DNA of 64,000 nt. Origin: Desulfohalovibrio reitneri. Lineage in GTDB: Bacteria; Desulfobacterota; Desulfovibrionia; Desulfovibrionales; Desulfovibrionaceae. Location of the stretch: contig NZ_JOMJ01000003.1 in the NCBI RefSeq assembly GCF_000711295.1, positions 509,001-573,000 of the forward strand, read 5' to 3'. The position numbers and the translations under genes were made by a program. The notes under the pieces were generated by a model. The model did no database searches. It was not told where the DNA came from and was given only the letters and a program-made list of their open reading frames with translations. Of this stretch, positions 41,098 through 49,687 are shown in pieces; positions within the stretch are counted from its first letter, which is position 1, and each line of letters begins with the position of its first letter.

Positions 41098-41756
41098 TGC
41101 GCTTTTCCATGCGACGACTGACCATTCTGCTGGCCGTTCTGGCCCTGACCCTGGCCGTGGGCTGCCAGCGCAAGCCCCAGGCCCCCAAGCAGGGGCTCGG
41201 CCCGGGCGCGGAACTGGCCGTGGCCGGGTTCAGCAACCCCCGCCACGAGTGGGAGATGCTGGCCAGCTGCCCCCTGGACGAATGCAACATCGTGGAGCCC
41301 GCGGTGCTACAGGACCTGACCAGGGCTCTGACCACCAAGCTGCAGCAGCGCGAGCGCAACTTCATTCCCCCCAGTGTGGTGCGGCAGTGCCAGGAACTGG
41401 TGCGTTTCGAGGAGACAGCCGGGTCGCCGCAGTCCCGAGCCCTGCAGTACTGGCTGGAAGTCGGTAGCTGTGTGCCCGCCTCGTACATCATGGTTCCCCA
41501 GCTCATGTTCTACCGCGAGCGCGAGGGGGGCGAGTGGGGGGCCAAGGAGCCCGCCAGCGTGAAGGCCTATTTCTATCTCATCGACGTCCAGCGCGGCACC
41601 ATCGTCCGCCGGTCGCACTTCGACGAAACCCAGAAGTCCCTCTCCGAGAACGTGCTTGACGCGGGCACTTTCTTCGAGCGAGGCGGCAAGTGGGTGTCCG
41701 CGAAACAGCTGGCCACGGACGCCATTCACCGCGCCGTAGTGGAGCTTGGCCTGTGA
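41097..41756 (+). CDS. Putative lipoprotein of unknown function
   Basis: A 219-residue protein. It has a basic N-terminus, a hydrophobic stretch and a lipobox-like LAVGC at about residues 19-23, so it is probably lipidated on Cys23. The mature part contains a few cysteines ([28 protein letters not shown]) and a segment [28 protein letters not shown] that resembles periplasmic beta-sheet lipoproteins, but I do not recognise a family. It is overlapped on both sides by hisB and hisA, with no obvious role in histidine synthesis. Confidence 0.7.
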   Translation: MRFSMRRLTILLAVLALTLAVGCQRKPQAPKQGLGPGAELAVAGFSNPRHEWEMLASCPLDECNIVEPAVLQDLTRALTTKLQQRERNFIPPSVVRQCQELVRFEETAGSPQSRALQYWLEVGSCVPASYIMVPQLMFYREREGGEWGAKEPASVKAYFYLIDVQRGTIVRRSHFDETQKSLSENVLDAGTFFERGGKWVSAKQLATDAIHRAVVELGL

Positions 41757-42484
41757 TTCTTTTTCCCGCCGTGGACATCAAGGGCGGCCGTTGCGTGCGG
41801 CTGCGGCAAGGCAAGAAGGACGACGTCACCGTTTTCTCAACCGACCCCGCGGCCCAGGCCAGAATCTGGGCGGACCAGGGGGCGGAGTTCCTTCACGTGG
41901 TCGATCTTGACGGCGCTTTCGACGGCAAGCCGGTCAACTTCGACCTTGTGCGCACCATCTGCCACCAGCTCGATGTGCCGGTGCAGCTCGGCGGCGGCAT
42001 CCGCGACCTGCACACCGCCAAGAATTACATCCAGGCCGGTGTGGAGCGCATCATCATCGGCACCATGGCCCTGGAGGAGCCGGACCGCTTCGCGGAACTG
42101 TGCCGGGAGTTGCCCGGCAAGGTCGGCGTCTCCCTGGACGCCGAGGACGGCCGCCTCAAGACCAAAGGCTGGGTGGCCGAGTCGGAACACAGGGTGGAGG
42201 ATGTCCTGCCGCGGCTCGAGGGCCTCGGGGTGCCCTTCATCATTTATACGGACATCTCCCGCGACGGCATGGGCAAGGGAGTGAACTTTCCGGCCCTGGA
42301 GCGTCTTTGCCAGGCGACCTCCATCCCGGTCATCGCCGCGGGCGGCGTGACCACCATGGAAGACGTCAAGGCGCTGGAGCCCCTGTCCGCCAAGGGGCTG
42401 GAAGGGGCCATCACCGGCCGGGCCATTTACGAGGGCAGCCTGGACTTCCAGGAGGCCGTGGCCTGGCTCAAGTCGCAACGATGA
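41753..42484 (+). CDS. hisA: ProFAR isomerase (phosphoribosylformimino-AICAR-phosphate isomerase)
   Basis: A 243-residue TIM-barrel enzyme of histidine synthesis. The catalytic Asp residues are in PAVDIKGG (N-terminus) and [19 protein letters not shown] and [10 protein letters not shown] are the phosphate-binding loops. The GTG start at 41753 overlaps the lipoprotein stop, with GGAG 7 bases upstream. Confidence 0.96.
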   Translation: MILFPAVDIKGGRCVRLRQGKKDDVTVFSTDPAAQARIWADQGAEFLHVVDLDGAFDGKPVNFDLVRTICHQLDVPVQLGGGIRDLHTAKNYIQAGVERIIIGTMALEEPDRFAELCRELPGKVGVSLDAEDGRLKTKGWVAESEHRVEDVLPRLEGLGVPFIIYTDISRDGMGKGVNFPALERLCQATSIPVIAAGGVTTMEDVKALEPLSAKGLEGAITGRAIYEGSLDFQEAVAWLKSQR

Positions 42485-42495
42485 CGGGAGGCGCC

Positions 42496-42693
42496 ATGGA
42501 CATCACGGTCAAGGGCATGAGCTGCCAGCACTGCGTGGCTTCGGTGAAGGAGGCTTTGGGCAACCTGGACGGAGTGGCTTCGGTGGACGTGGATCTGGAA
42601 TCCGGCCGCGTGCGCATCGAGGAGAGGTCCCCGGTCAGCCCGGAGTTGGTCAAGAAGACCATCGAGGGCATCGGTTTCGAGGTGACCGGGTAG
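42496..42693 (+). CDS. CopZ-like heavy-metal-associated domain protein
   Basis: A 65-residue single HMA domain with the copper-binding motif GMSCQHC. Such proteins carry Cu(I) in the cytoplasm to a P-type ATPase, which is not in this window. GGGAGG at 42486-42491 favours the ATG at 42496; an ATG at 42481 overlapping the hisA stop is possible. Last gene before the strong terminator. Confidence 0.88.
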   Translation: MDITVKGMSCQHCVASVKEALGNLDGVASVDVDLESGRVRIEERSPVSPELVKKTIEGIGFEVTG

Positions 42694-42720
42694 TCGCTTT
42701 TCCGCCCGCCTCCGGATAAG

Positions 42721-42760
42721 AAAAAGCGCCCGGCTGGTCGAGACCAGCCGGGCGCTTTTT
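42721..42760 (+). terminator. Bidirectional intrinsic terminator
   Basis: A 13-bp perfect stem (gcgcccggctggt, loop cgag) flanked by five A on the left and five T on the right (42721-42760). It separates the gua-tat-his operon from the convergent uraA. Confidence 0.93.
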
Positions 42761-42779
42761 CTTTCCGTATTCAGGGGCG

Positions 42780-44027
42780 TCAGCGATCATCCCCGTCCGG
42801 CAGAATGAGGTTGAGGACTACACCCAGGATACCTGCCAGGCCGATGCCGCCCAGGCGGAAGGAGGTGCCGGGGAAGGGCAGGGACATGCCGCCCACGCCC
42901 ATGATCACGATAAGGGCCACGATGACCATGTTGCGGGGTTTCATCAGATCTTGCCCGGCCCGCACCAGGGAGTTGATGCCCACCACCATGATGGTGCCGA
43001 AAAGCAGAACCATGATGCCGCCCATGACCGGCGCGGGAATGGTTTGCAGCAGCGCGCCCAACTTGCCCACGAAGGCCAGCAGCACGGCGGCGATGGCCGC
43101 CCAGGTCATGACCGCGGGGTTGAACACCTTGGTCAGGGCCACCGCGCCCGTGACCTCGGAGTAGGTGGTGTTGGGGGGGCCGCCCAGCATGGAGGCCAGC
43201 ACCGTGGCCAGGCCGTCGCCCAGGAGGGTGTTCTTGATCCCCGGCTTTTCCAGGTAGTTCTTGCGGGTCACGGAACTGATGGCCAGCATGTCGCCAAAAT
43301 GCTCAATGGCCGGGGCAATGGCCACCGGCATGATGTAGAGGATGGCCTGCCAGTTCCACTCCGGAGCCACGAAGTTGGGCATTTGGAACCAAGCCGCCTC
43401 GTTCAGCTTGGTGAAGTCCACCGCGCCGAAGGCCAGGGAAAGCACGTAGCCCACCACGATGCCCACGAAAATGGGGATGAGCTTGAAAATGCCCCGCCCC
43501 AGGATGGAGGTCAGCACGGTGGCCGCCAGTGCGGTGAGGGAGAGGATGAGGGCTTGTCCTTCGTCCATCAGCCGCGCTGAGCCGTCCCCGGTCATGCCTG
43601 TGGCCATGTTTACGGCCACCGGCGCCAGGATGAGGCCGATGACCATGATCACCGGGCCGACCACGATGGGCGGCAGCAGCCGCTCCATGACGCCCTGGCC
43701 GAAGGCCCGCACCAAAAAGCTGATGAGCACGTAGAGCACGCCGGCCGCGGCCAGTCCGCACAGGGTGCCTGGGATGCCCCAGGTGTTCACTCCCTCGATG
43801 ATGGGCGCGATGAAGGCGAAGGAAGAGGCCAGAAAGACTGGGACCGAGCCGCGCGTGACGATCTGGAAGATGAGGGTGCCCGCCCCGGCGGTGAACAGGG
43901 CCACGCTGGGGTCCAGCCCGGTGAGCAGGGGCACCAGCACCAGGGCGCCGAAGGCGACGAAGAGCATTTGCGCGCCCAGCAGGGCGTTGCCGGGCCTGAG
44001 CCGGTATTCCGTGGAATGCGGGTCCAT
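42780..44027 (-). CDS. uraA: Uracil permease (NCS2 family)
   Basis: A 415-residue inner-membrane uracil:proton symporter with about 14 segments. The family signature region is IAPAIEHFGDMLAIS, containing the conserved Glu and His, with GGPPNTTYSEVTGAVALT following. It lies 15 bases after upp on the same strand, a classic uracil-salvage pair. Confidence 0.94.
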   Translation of the reverse strand: MDPHSTEYRLRPGNALLGAQMLFVAFGALVLVPLLTGLDPSVALFTAGAGTLIFQIVTRGSVPVFLASSFAFIAPIIEGVNTWGIPGTLCGLAAAGVLYVLISFLVRAFGQGVMERLLPPIVVGPVIMVIGLILAPVAVNMATGMTGDGSARLMDEGQALILSLTALAATVLTSILGRGIFKLIPIFVGIVVGYVLSLAFGAVDFTKLNEAAWFQMPNFVAPEWNWQAILYIMPVAIAPAIEHFGDMLAISSVTRKNYLEKPGIKNTLLGDGLATVLASMLGGPPNTTYSEVTGAVALTKVFNPAVMTWAAIAAVLLAFVGKLGALLQTIPAPVMGGIMVLLFGTIMVVGINSLVRAGQDLMKPRNMVIVALIVIMGVGGMSLPFPGTSFRLGGIGLAGILGVVLNLILPDGDDR

Positions 44028-44042
44028 GCGAGCCTCCTGCGG

Positions 44043-44669
44043 TTACTTGGTGCCGAAGATCTTGTCCCCGGCGTCGCCCAGCCCGGGAAGGATGTATCCG
44101 TGTTCATTGAGGCGCTCGTCCACCGAGGCGGTGTAGACCTCAACGTCGGGGTGGCGATTGGTCAGCTTGTCCAGTCCCTCGGGCGCTGCCACCAGGAAGA
44201 GCCCCTTGATGGAGGTGCAGCCCGCTTCCTTGAGCATGTCGATGGTGGCCAGCAGCGTGCCGCCGGTGGCCAGCATGGGGTCGAGAATGAGCGCGGTGCG
44301 CTTGTCGATCTCGTTGGCCAGCTTGACGTAGTACTGCACCGGCTTCAGCGTTTCCTCGTTGCGGTAGAAGCCCACCACCGAGACCTTGGCTCCGGGCACC
44401 ATGTCCAGCACCCCGTCCATCATGCCCAGGCCGGCGCGCAGGATGGGCACCACCGTGACCTTCTTGCCGATAATGCGCTCCACCTCCACCGGGCCGGCCC
44501 AGCCCTCCACAGTGCAGGTTTCTGTCTGGAAGTCCTTGGTGGCCTCATAGGTCAGCAGGCGGGCTACCTCGTTGGCCAGGGATCGAAACTGTTTGGTGGA
44601 GAGGTCGTCGCGGCGCAGGATTCCCAGCTTGTGACGGACCAGAGGGTGATCGACCACTGTGACGGGCAC
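44043..44669 (-). CDS. upp: Uracil phosphoribosyltransferase
   Basis: A 208-residue salvage enzyme that makes UMP from uracil and PRPP. The PRPP motif is [25 protein letters not shown] and the C-terminal [18 protein letters not shown] are typical. The start is the GTG at 44669, with AAGGAGG 5 bases upstream, giving the standard length; the frame runs further upstream without support. Confidence 0.96.
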   Translation of the reverse strand: MPVTVVDHPLVRHKLGILRRDDLSTKQFRSLANEVARLLTYEATKDFQTETCTVEGWAGPVEVERIIGKKVTVVPILRAGLGMMDGVLDMVPGAKVSVVGFYRNEETLKPVQYYVKLANEIDKRTALILDPMLATGGTLLATIDMLKEAGCTSIKGLFLVAAPEGLDKLTNRHPDVEVYTASVDERLNEHGYILPGLGDAGDKIFGTK

Positions 44670-44733
44670 GGTCGCCTCCTTGCTGGATGGTGTGGCGGGG
44701 GGCGCACCGGCCCTGGCCCGCGGAAGCGGCTTG

Positions 44734-44762
44734 GTTGTAAACGGACCGCCGGGGGTGGTCAA
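44734..44762 (-). promoter_or_regulatory. Candidate sigma-70 promoter for upp-uraA
   Basis: On the minus strand TTGACC (44762-44757), a 17-base spacer and TACAAC (44739-44734). Confidence 0.55.
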
Positions 44763-44793
44763 GGCCGCCCCGGAAGTCCGGAGCTGGCGGGCT

Positions 44794-44822
44794 TTGCCAT
44801 CTAGTTGGCGGCAGGGTATGAT
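44794..44822 (+). promoter_or_regulatory. Candidate sigma-70 promoter for the RluD-CoaE gene
   Basis: TTGCCA (44794-44799), a 17-base spacer and TATGAT (44817-44822), 23 bases before the ATG, so the leader would be very short. Confidence 0.6.
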
Positions 44823-44845
44823 GATAGGTTGGAGAGACGAAACGC

Positions 44846-46492
44846 ATGGTCAACGAAATAGAAGATACCGAGCTCCTCTTCATGGGGGAGGTCCCCCCGG
44901 AAGCGGATGGCAGCAGGCTGGACGCCTTTCTCGGCGAGCGGCTGTCCGGTTCCGGTATATCCCGCTCCCGCATCCAGGGCTTCATCCGCCAGGGGCTGGC
45001 CCTGGTGGACGGCCGCGACCCCGGCAAGCCCAGGGAGCGGCTGGCCGCCGGGCAGCGTGTGGAACTCTACGGACCGGGCGAGGAGGGGGCGGTGAACCCC
45101 TCGTCGGGCGAGTTGAACATCCTCCACAGCGACGAGGACGTGGCCGTGGTCATCAAGCCCGCCGGGTTGACCGTTCATCCGGCGCCCGGCGTGGAAGGGG
45201 AGACCCTGGTGGCCAGGCTGGTCCACCACTTCCCCGGCATCGCCTCCCTGGACCCGTCCAGGCCCGGCATCGTGCACCGGCTGGACAAGGACACCTCCGG
45301 CCTCATGCTGGTGGCCCTCAACGAGGAGGCCAGGCTGCGGCTGGCCGGGGACTTCGCCGCCAGGCTGGTGGACAAGGTCTATCTCTGTTTGGTGCACGGC
45401 GCGCCGGGCGAGGGCAGCGTGGACATGCCCATCGGCCGCGACCCCTCCAACCCCACCCGCATGACCGTGGCCTTTTCCGGCGGGCGCGAGGCGCGCAGCG
45501 ACTACCGGCCGCTATGGGTTTCCGAGGGCGGGGCCTTCAGCCTGCTGGCGGTCAAGATACACACCGGCCGCACCCACCAGATACGCGTCCACCTCAGCCA
45601 CTTGGGACATCCGCTGGTGGGCGACCCTCTCTATGGACCGCGCGAGGCGGCCGAGCTGGCCCGCACCCACCCCCGAGTGGCCCGCCTGGCCGCGAGGCAA
45701 ATGCTCCACGCCGCCTACATCTCATTCCGCCACCCCGGCGACGGGGAGCGAATGGCCTTCTTCGCTCCACCCCCCAAGGATTTCACCCGCCTGCCCCTGC
45801 ACATGAACCGGAGCGCGCAGCGCGTGGGCGTGGTGGGGCTGCCGGGAAGCGGCAAGTCCGCCCTGTGCGCCATCTGGCGCGAGCGCGGCGTGCCGGTATT
45901 CAGCGCGGACGAGTCCGTGGCCCGGCAGTACCTGCCCGGCTCGGACGGCTGGCGGCTGCTGCGCGGGCGCTACGGCGACCGGTTCGTGCCGGAGGAGGAC
46001 GAGCCGGTGGACCGCGCGGCGCTGTTTCGGGCCATGATGGATGAGCCCGCCCTGCGCCGCGAGGTGGAGGGCATGATTCATCCCCTGGTGCGGCACGACA
46101 TGGACGGGTTCTTCCGGGAGCACGCGGACGGCCGCATGGCCGTAGCCGAGATTCCACTGCTGTTTGAGGCGGGCTGGGGCGGGAGCATGGACGCCGTGGT
46201 CTGCGTGGACGCTCCCGATGGAGAACGCCGCCGCCGGCTCGCGGACCGGGGCGTGCCCCCTGAGCGTGTGGAGGGGCTGGACTCCTGGCAATGGAGCCGG
46301 GAGGAGAAGATCGCCGCCTCCTCGGTGGTGGTCTCCAACAGCGCCGGACTGGACGAACTGGACGCCTGCGCGCGCGAGGCCCTGGAGGACCTGCGCCGCT
46401 TGCGCGCGGCCCGGGTGCGGGAGTTCGCCGGCTCCCTGGAGCCGCTTTTCCGGGGCCACGGGCTGCCCTTCCTCGAGGAGAAAGGTGCTTGA
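44846..46492 (+). CDS. Fusion of RluD-type pseudouridine synthase and dephospho-CoA kinase
   Basis: A 548-residue protein with two normally unrelated enzymes. Residues about 18-80 are an S4 RNA-binding domain, and 85-315 an RluA-family pseudouridine synthase with the catalytic Asp in [12 protein letters not shown] and [11 protein letters not shown]. Residues about 325-548 are CoaE, with P-loop GLPGSGKS (about 333-340), DESVARQYL and IPLLFEAGW. The first should modify rRNA uridines; the second makes coenzyme A from dephospho-CoA. No start or stop signal separates them. GGAGAG precedes the ATG; the stop overlaps the rhomboid start. Confidence 0.93.
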   Translation: MVNEIEDTELLFMGEVPPEADGSRLDAFLGERLSGSGISRSRIQGFIRQGLALVDGRDPGKPRERLAAGQRVELYGPGEEGAVNPSSGELNILHSDEDVAVVIKPAGLTVHPAPGVEGETLVARLVHHFPGIASLDPSRPGIVHRLDKDTSGLMLVALNEEARLRLAGDFAARLVDKVYLCLVHGAPGEGSVDMPIGRDPSNPTRMTVAFSGGREARSDYRPLWVSEGGAFSLLAVKIHTGRTHQIRVHLSHLGHPLVGDPLYGPREAAELARTHPRVARLAARQMLHAAYISFRHPGDGERMAFFAPPPKDFTRLPLHMNRSAQRVGVVGLPGSGKSALCAIWRERGVPVFSADESVARQYLPGSDGWRLLRGRYGDRFVPEEDEPVDRAALFRAMMDEPALRREVEGMIHPLVRHDMDGFFREHADGRMAVAEIPLLFEAGWGGSMDAVVCVDAPDGERRRRLADRGVPPERVEGLDSWQWSREEKIAASSVVVSNSAGLDELDACAREALEDLRRLRAARVREFAGSLEPLFRGHGLPFLEEKGA

Positions 46493-47214
46493 TCCCGCTC
46501 AAGGACAGCATCCCCAACGTGCACCGTCCCTGGACGGTCTACGTCCTTCTGGGATGCAACTCCCTCACCTTCCTCTTCGAGCTGCTGCTGCATCCCAAGG
46601 CGCGGATGCACTTCATCCAGCTCTTCGGGGTCATCCCGGAACGCTACTTCGGCGGACAGGCCTCCTGGACCGGCGATCCCCTTTTGGACGCCGTGCCCTT
46701 CCTGGCGTACATGTTTCTGCACAGCGGCTGGATGCATTTTCTGCTGAACATGTGGGTCTTGTGGATCTTCGCGGACAACGTGGAGGACGTCATGGGCCAC
46801 GGCCGCTTCGCGGCCTTCTATGTGGCCTGCGGCCTGTTGGCGGTATTCGGCCACATGCTGCTCAACACCCAGTCACAGGTGCCGGTCATCGGCGCCTCCG
46901 GGGCCATCGCCGGGGTCATGGGGGCCTATTTCCTCCTTTACCCCCACGGCCGGGTGCTGACCCTCATTCCCATTTTTTTCTTCCCCTACATCGTGGAGCT
47001 TCCCGCCGTGCTGTTCCTGGGGCTGTGGTTCGTGCTGCAGTTCCTTTCCGGCATGGCCCAGGGCGCGGGGGGAAGTGGGGCCGGAGTGGCGTTCTGGGCA
47101 CACGCGGTGGGATTCGTGGCGGGAATGTTGCTTCTCCCCCTGTTCCGAAGGCGTGAGCGGTGTTATTATTGCTATAATAAAGATAGGAAAAGATACGAAC
47201 GGGAGGCTTCCTGA
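46489..47214 (+). CDS. Rhomboid-family intramembrane serine protease
   Basis: A 241-residue protein with about six membrane segments. The catalytic dyad is S137 in GASGAIAGVMGAY and H205 in FWAHAVGFVAGM; the HSGWMHFLLNMWVLWIFADNVED segment is the conserved L1/TM2 region. It cleaves other membrane proteins within the bilayer. The C-terminal tail carries CYYCYNKDRKRYE. The TTG start at 46489 overlaps the previous stop, with GGAGAAAGG upstream. Confidence 0.88.
   Translation: MIPLKDSIPNVHRPWTVYVLLGCNSLTFLFELLLHPKARMHFIQLFGVIPERYFGGQASWTGDPLLDAVPFLAYMFLHSGWMHFLLNMWVLWIFADNVEDVMGHGRFAAFYVACGLLAVFGHMLLNTQSQVPVIGASGAIAGVMGAYFLLYPHGRVLTLIPIFFFPYIVELPAVLFLGLWFVLQFLSGMAQGAGGSGAGVAFWAHAVGFVAGMLLLPLFRRRERCYYCYNKDRKRYEREAS
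47170..47178 (+). promoter_or_regulatory. Candidate extended -10 promoter for the minimal Suf pair
   Basis: TGCTATAAT is a perfect extended -10, inside an AT-rich patch at the end of the rhomboid gene. No convincing -35 was found. The leader to the ATP-binding gene would be about 140 bases. Confidence 0.45.
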
Positions 47215-47327
47215 CCCACCCGGGCCGGGTGCCGATGCGCGAATACCGGCGCAAGGGCTTGATTCGGAGCGAGGGGAGGGGTATCCCGATTCTTTCCCAA
47301 GCCGACAGGCAAAGCGAGGAGCACCCA

Positions 47328-48101
47328 ATGCTGCAAATCGAGAATCTACACGTCAAAATCGGTGAGACCGAAGTCCTCAAGGGCCTCGATCTGACCATCA
47401 AAGACGGCGAGACCTTCATCCTCTTCGGACCCAACGGCTCCGGCAAGACCAGCCTGCTCATGACCCTCATGGGCTTCGCCGGGTACGAAGTCACCAAGGG
47501 CAAGATCGTCTACAACGGCGAGGACATCACCTCCATGTCCACGGACGAGCGCGCCAGGCGGGGCATCGGCATGTCCTTCCAGCGCCCGCCCACCATTCAT
47601 GGTTTGCCCACCCGCAAGCTGGTGCAACTGGCCGCACGCGACCCGGACGCGGACATCGAGGCCTTGGCGGCCAAGGTGAACATGACCCACCTGCTGGACC
47701 GCGACGTCAACGCCGGGCTCTCCGGCGGCGAGATCAAGCGCAGCGAGCTGCTTATGCTCATGGCGCAGGACCCCGGCCTGGTGCTCTTCGACGAGCCCGA
47801 GTCCGGCGTGGACCTGGAGAACATGGCCCTCATCGGCGGCGCTGTGCGGGAGATGCTCCAGGGCGAGTCCAAGCCCCGCCCGGACAAGACCCTGCAGGAG
47901 CTGAAGAAGGCCGAGGCGACTTCCGGCCTGATCATCACCCACACCGGCTACATCCTGGACTACGTCAACGCCGACCGGGGCCAGGTGCTTTACAACGGCG
48001 TGCTGTGCTGCGAGGCCCGCCCCCGCGACATTCTGGAGCACATCCGCAATTACGGATACCAGGAATGCGTCCGTTGCCTGGAACAGTCCGTCCCCGCATA
48101 A
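47328..48101 (+). CDS. sufC: SufC-like Fe-S assembly ATPase (minimal SMS type)
   Basis: A 257-residue ABC ATPase: Walker A GPNGSGKTS, LSGGEIKRSELLMLM in place of the usual LSGGQ segment, and Walker B LVLFDEPESGVDLENM; the GEIKR and DEPESGVD features are typical of SufC. It powers Fe-S cluster assembly with its SufB partner, 10 bases downstream. Four Cys near the C-terminus (VLCCEARP; YQECVRCLEQ) are unusual for SufC. GCGAGGAGC precedes the ATG at 47328. Confidence 0.9.
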   Translation: MLQIENLHVKIGETEVLKGLDLTIKDGETFILFGPNGSGKTSLLMTLMGFAGYEVTKGKIVYNGEDITSMSTDERARRGIGMSFQRPPTIHGLPTRKLVQLAARDPDADIEALAAKVNMTHLLDRDVNAGLSGGEIKRSELLMLMAQDPGLVLFDEPESGVDLENMALIGGAVREMLQGESKPRPDKTLQELKKAEATSGLIITHTGYILDYVNADRGQVLYNGVLCCEARPRDILEHIRNYGYQECVRCLEQSVPA

Positions 48102-48111
48102 GGAGAGCGCA

Positions 48112-49269
48112 ATGAAGGAAGTCGACCTCAAACAATACGAGTTCACGGGCCACGAATCCGGCCTGCTGCAGGATCTGCGCACCCTCGATGAGGAAGACCG
48201 CGAGCAGCTCATCATGAGCGGCGTGGATGTGGAGGAGGCGGGCCGTTCCGGTTCCTTCCTGCACATGGACCACTCCGGCGCCTACTCCAAGAGCCTGCAC
48301 GAAGGCGTGGAGGTGCTGGACATCAAGGACGCCCTCAAGCTGTACGACGGCCTGCCGGAATACTTCTGGAAGCTGGTGCCCAGGGACAAGGACGAATACA
48401 CCAAGCAGGCCGACGAGGTGCTGCACGGCGGCTACTTCATCCGCGCCAAGAAGGGCGTCAAGGTGCCCGAACCGGTGCAGTCCTGCCTCTTCATCAAGTC
48501 CAACAAGGCCGGGCAGAGCGTCCACAACATTATCATCGTGGAAGAGGACGCCGAACTGCACATCATCACCGGTTGCGCCGTGTCCAAGCACACCCACGAC
48601 TCGGTGCACATCGGCATCTCCGAGTTCTACGTGAAAAAGGGCGGCAAGCTGACCTTCACCATGGTCCACAACTGGGGCGAAAGCGTCTCCGTGGTGCCCC
48701 GCTCCGCGGGTGTTGTGGAGGAGGGCGGCCAGTTCCTGAACAACTACGTGCTGCTCAAACCGGTCAAGTACCTGCAAATGTACCCTTCCATCCGGCTGGC
48801 GGGAGCGGACAGCCTGGCCCGCTTCAACTCCGTCATCGTGGCCCCGCACGGGTCGCACCTGGACATGGGCAACCGGGTCGTAATGGACGCCCCGGACACC
48901 CGCTGCGAGATCGTCGCCCGTACCATCACCACGGGCGGCCACATCATCAACCGCGGCCACATCCAGGGCAACCACGTTCCCGCCCGGGGCCACCTGGAGT
49001 GCAAGGGCCTTATCCTGGGCGAGGGCGTCATCCACGCCATCCCCGAACTGGAAGGCACCGTGGAGGGCGTCGAGCTCTCCCACGAGGCTGCCGTGGGCAA
49101 GATCGCCCAGGAGGAGATCGAGTATCTCATGGCCCGGGGCCTGGACGAGGAGGAGGCTACCTCCACCATCGTGCGCGGCTTCCTCAACGTGGACATCATG
49201 GGGCTGCCGGACAAGCTCAACGCGGCCATCAACCAGACCATCGAGGAATCCGAAAAGGACATGTTCTAA
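48112..49269 (+). CDS. sufB: SufB/SufD-like Fe-S assembly scaffold (minimal SMS type)
   Basis: A 385-residue beta-helix scaffold protein, shorter than classical SufB (about 470-490). The C-terminal half keeps the SufBD hallmark (HLECKGLILGEGVIHAIPELEG; ELSHEAAVGKIAQEEIEYLMARGLDEEEA). With SufC alone and no sufD, sufS or sufU nearby, the pair matches the two-gene minimal SUF-like system described in anaerobes. Role: assemble Fe-S clusters in the cytoplasm. A large inverted repeat follows the stop. Confidence 0.9.
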   Translation: MKEVDLKQYEFTGHESGLLQDLRTLDEEDREQLIMSGVDVEEAGRSGSFLHMDHSGAYSKSLHEGVEVLDIKDALKLYDGLPEYFWKLVPRDKDEYTKQADEVLHGGYFIRAKKGVKVPEPVQSCLFIKSNKAGQSVHNIIIVEEDAELHIITGCAVSKHTHDSVHIGISEFYVKKGGKLTFTMVHNWGESVSVVPRSAGVVEEGGQFLNNYVLLKPVKYLQMYPSIRLAGADSLARFNSVIVAPHGSHLDMGNRVVMDAPDTRCEIVARTITTGGHIINRGHIQGNHVPARGHLECKGLILGEGVIHAIPELEGTVEGVELSHEAAVGKIAQEEIEYLMARGLDEEEATSTIVRGFLNVDIMGLPDKLNAAINQTIEESEKDMF

Positions 49270-49271
49270 AT

Positions 49272-49440
49272 ACGCCAAGACGCCCCCGGTTGCTTCGTTG
49301 CTCCGGAGCGGGCAAACCCTCGCGTACGCCATTGTACAGCGCTGCTCTCTGTATCCGTAAGGGCTCGTTCCTCGCCCAGCGGCTCCAGGGCGTCGGTCTT
49401 GCCCGCTCCTCGCGCCTCGCACTCGGGGGCGTCTTGGCGT
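49272..49440. repeat. 169-bp nested inverted repeat ending in a T run
   Basis: Outer arms acgccaagacgcccccg (49272-49288) and its exact complement (49424-49440), 17 bp. Inner arms ggagcgggcaa (49305-49315) and exact complement (49399-49409), 11 bp. Four further T follow at 49441-49444. It could be a large terminator for the Suf pair, a structured RNA, or a dispersed palindromic repeat. Confidence 0.8.
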
Positions 49441-49501
49441 TTTTCTCGCCTTTCGCAGAGGCCTTCGGCTGCTTCGGTTTACTGCAGCGCCTTGTGCGCT
49501 T

Positions 49502-49531
49502 TTGCAGGGGTTCTTTTTCGCATCGTATAGG
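49502..49531 (+). promoter_or_regulatory. Candidate promoter for hgcAB
   Basis: TTGCAG (49502-49507), an 18-base spacer and TATAGG (49526-49531), about 150 bases before the hgcA ATG. Weak match. Confidence 0.3.
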
Positions 49532-49687
49532 TCCGTTTTTCGACAACGGTTTTAAGGGAGCCTCGCCCCTGGCTCGCGGAGGTATCCGGAGATATTCCCG
49601 GTAAGTCCTTTTCAGAAGTGCACTGGACTGGGGTGCCGGACTTGTCAGTGAGGAATTCGAGGCCTAGTTTCCCACTTGGAGCCGCGC

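Larger units (their letters stand above)
49270..49687. other. Long gap upstream of hgcA holding a large inverted repeat
   Basis: 418 bases without a supported gene. The first 170 are the palindromic element described separately. The rest contains short hairpins (for example ctgca/tgcag around 49482-49507 and gagcc/ggctc near 49560) and the candidate hgcA promoter. The decamer tgcactggac occurs twice, at about 49618 and 49724 (the second copy is inside hgcA). Confidence 0.6.
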
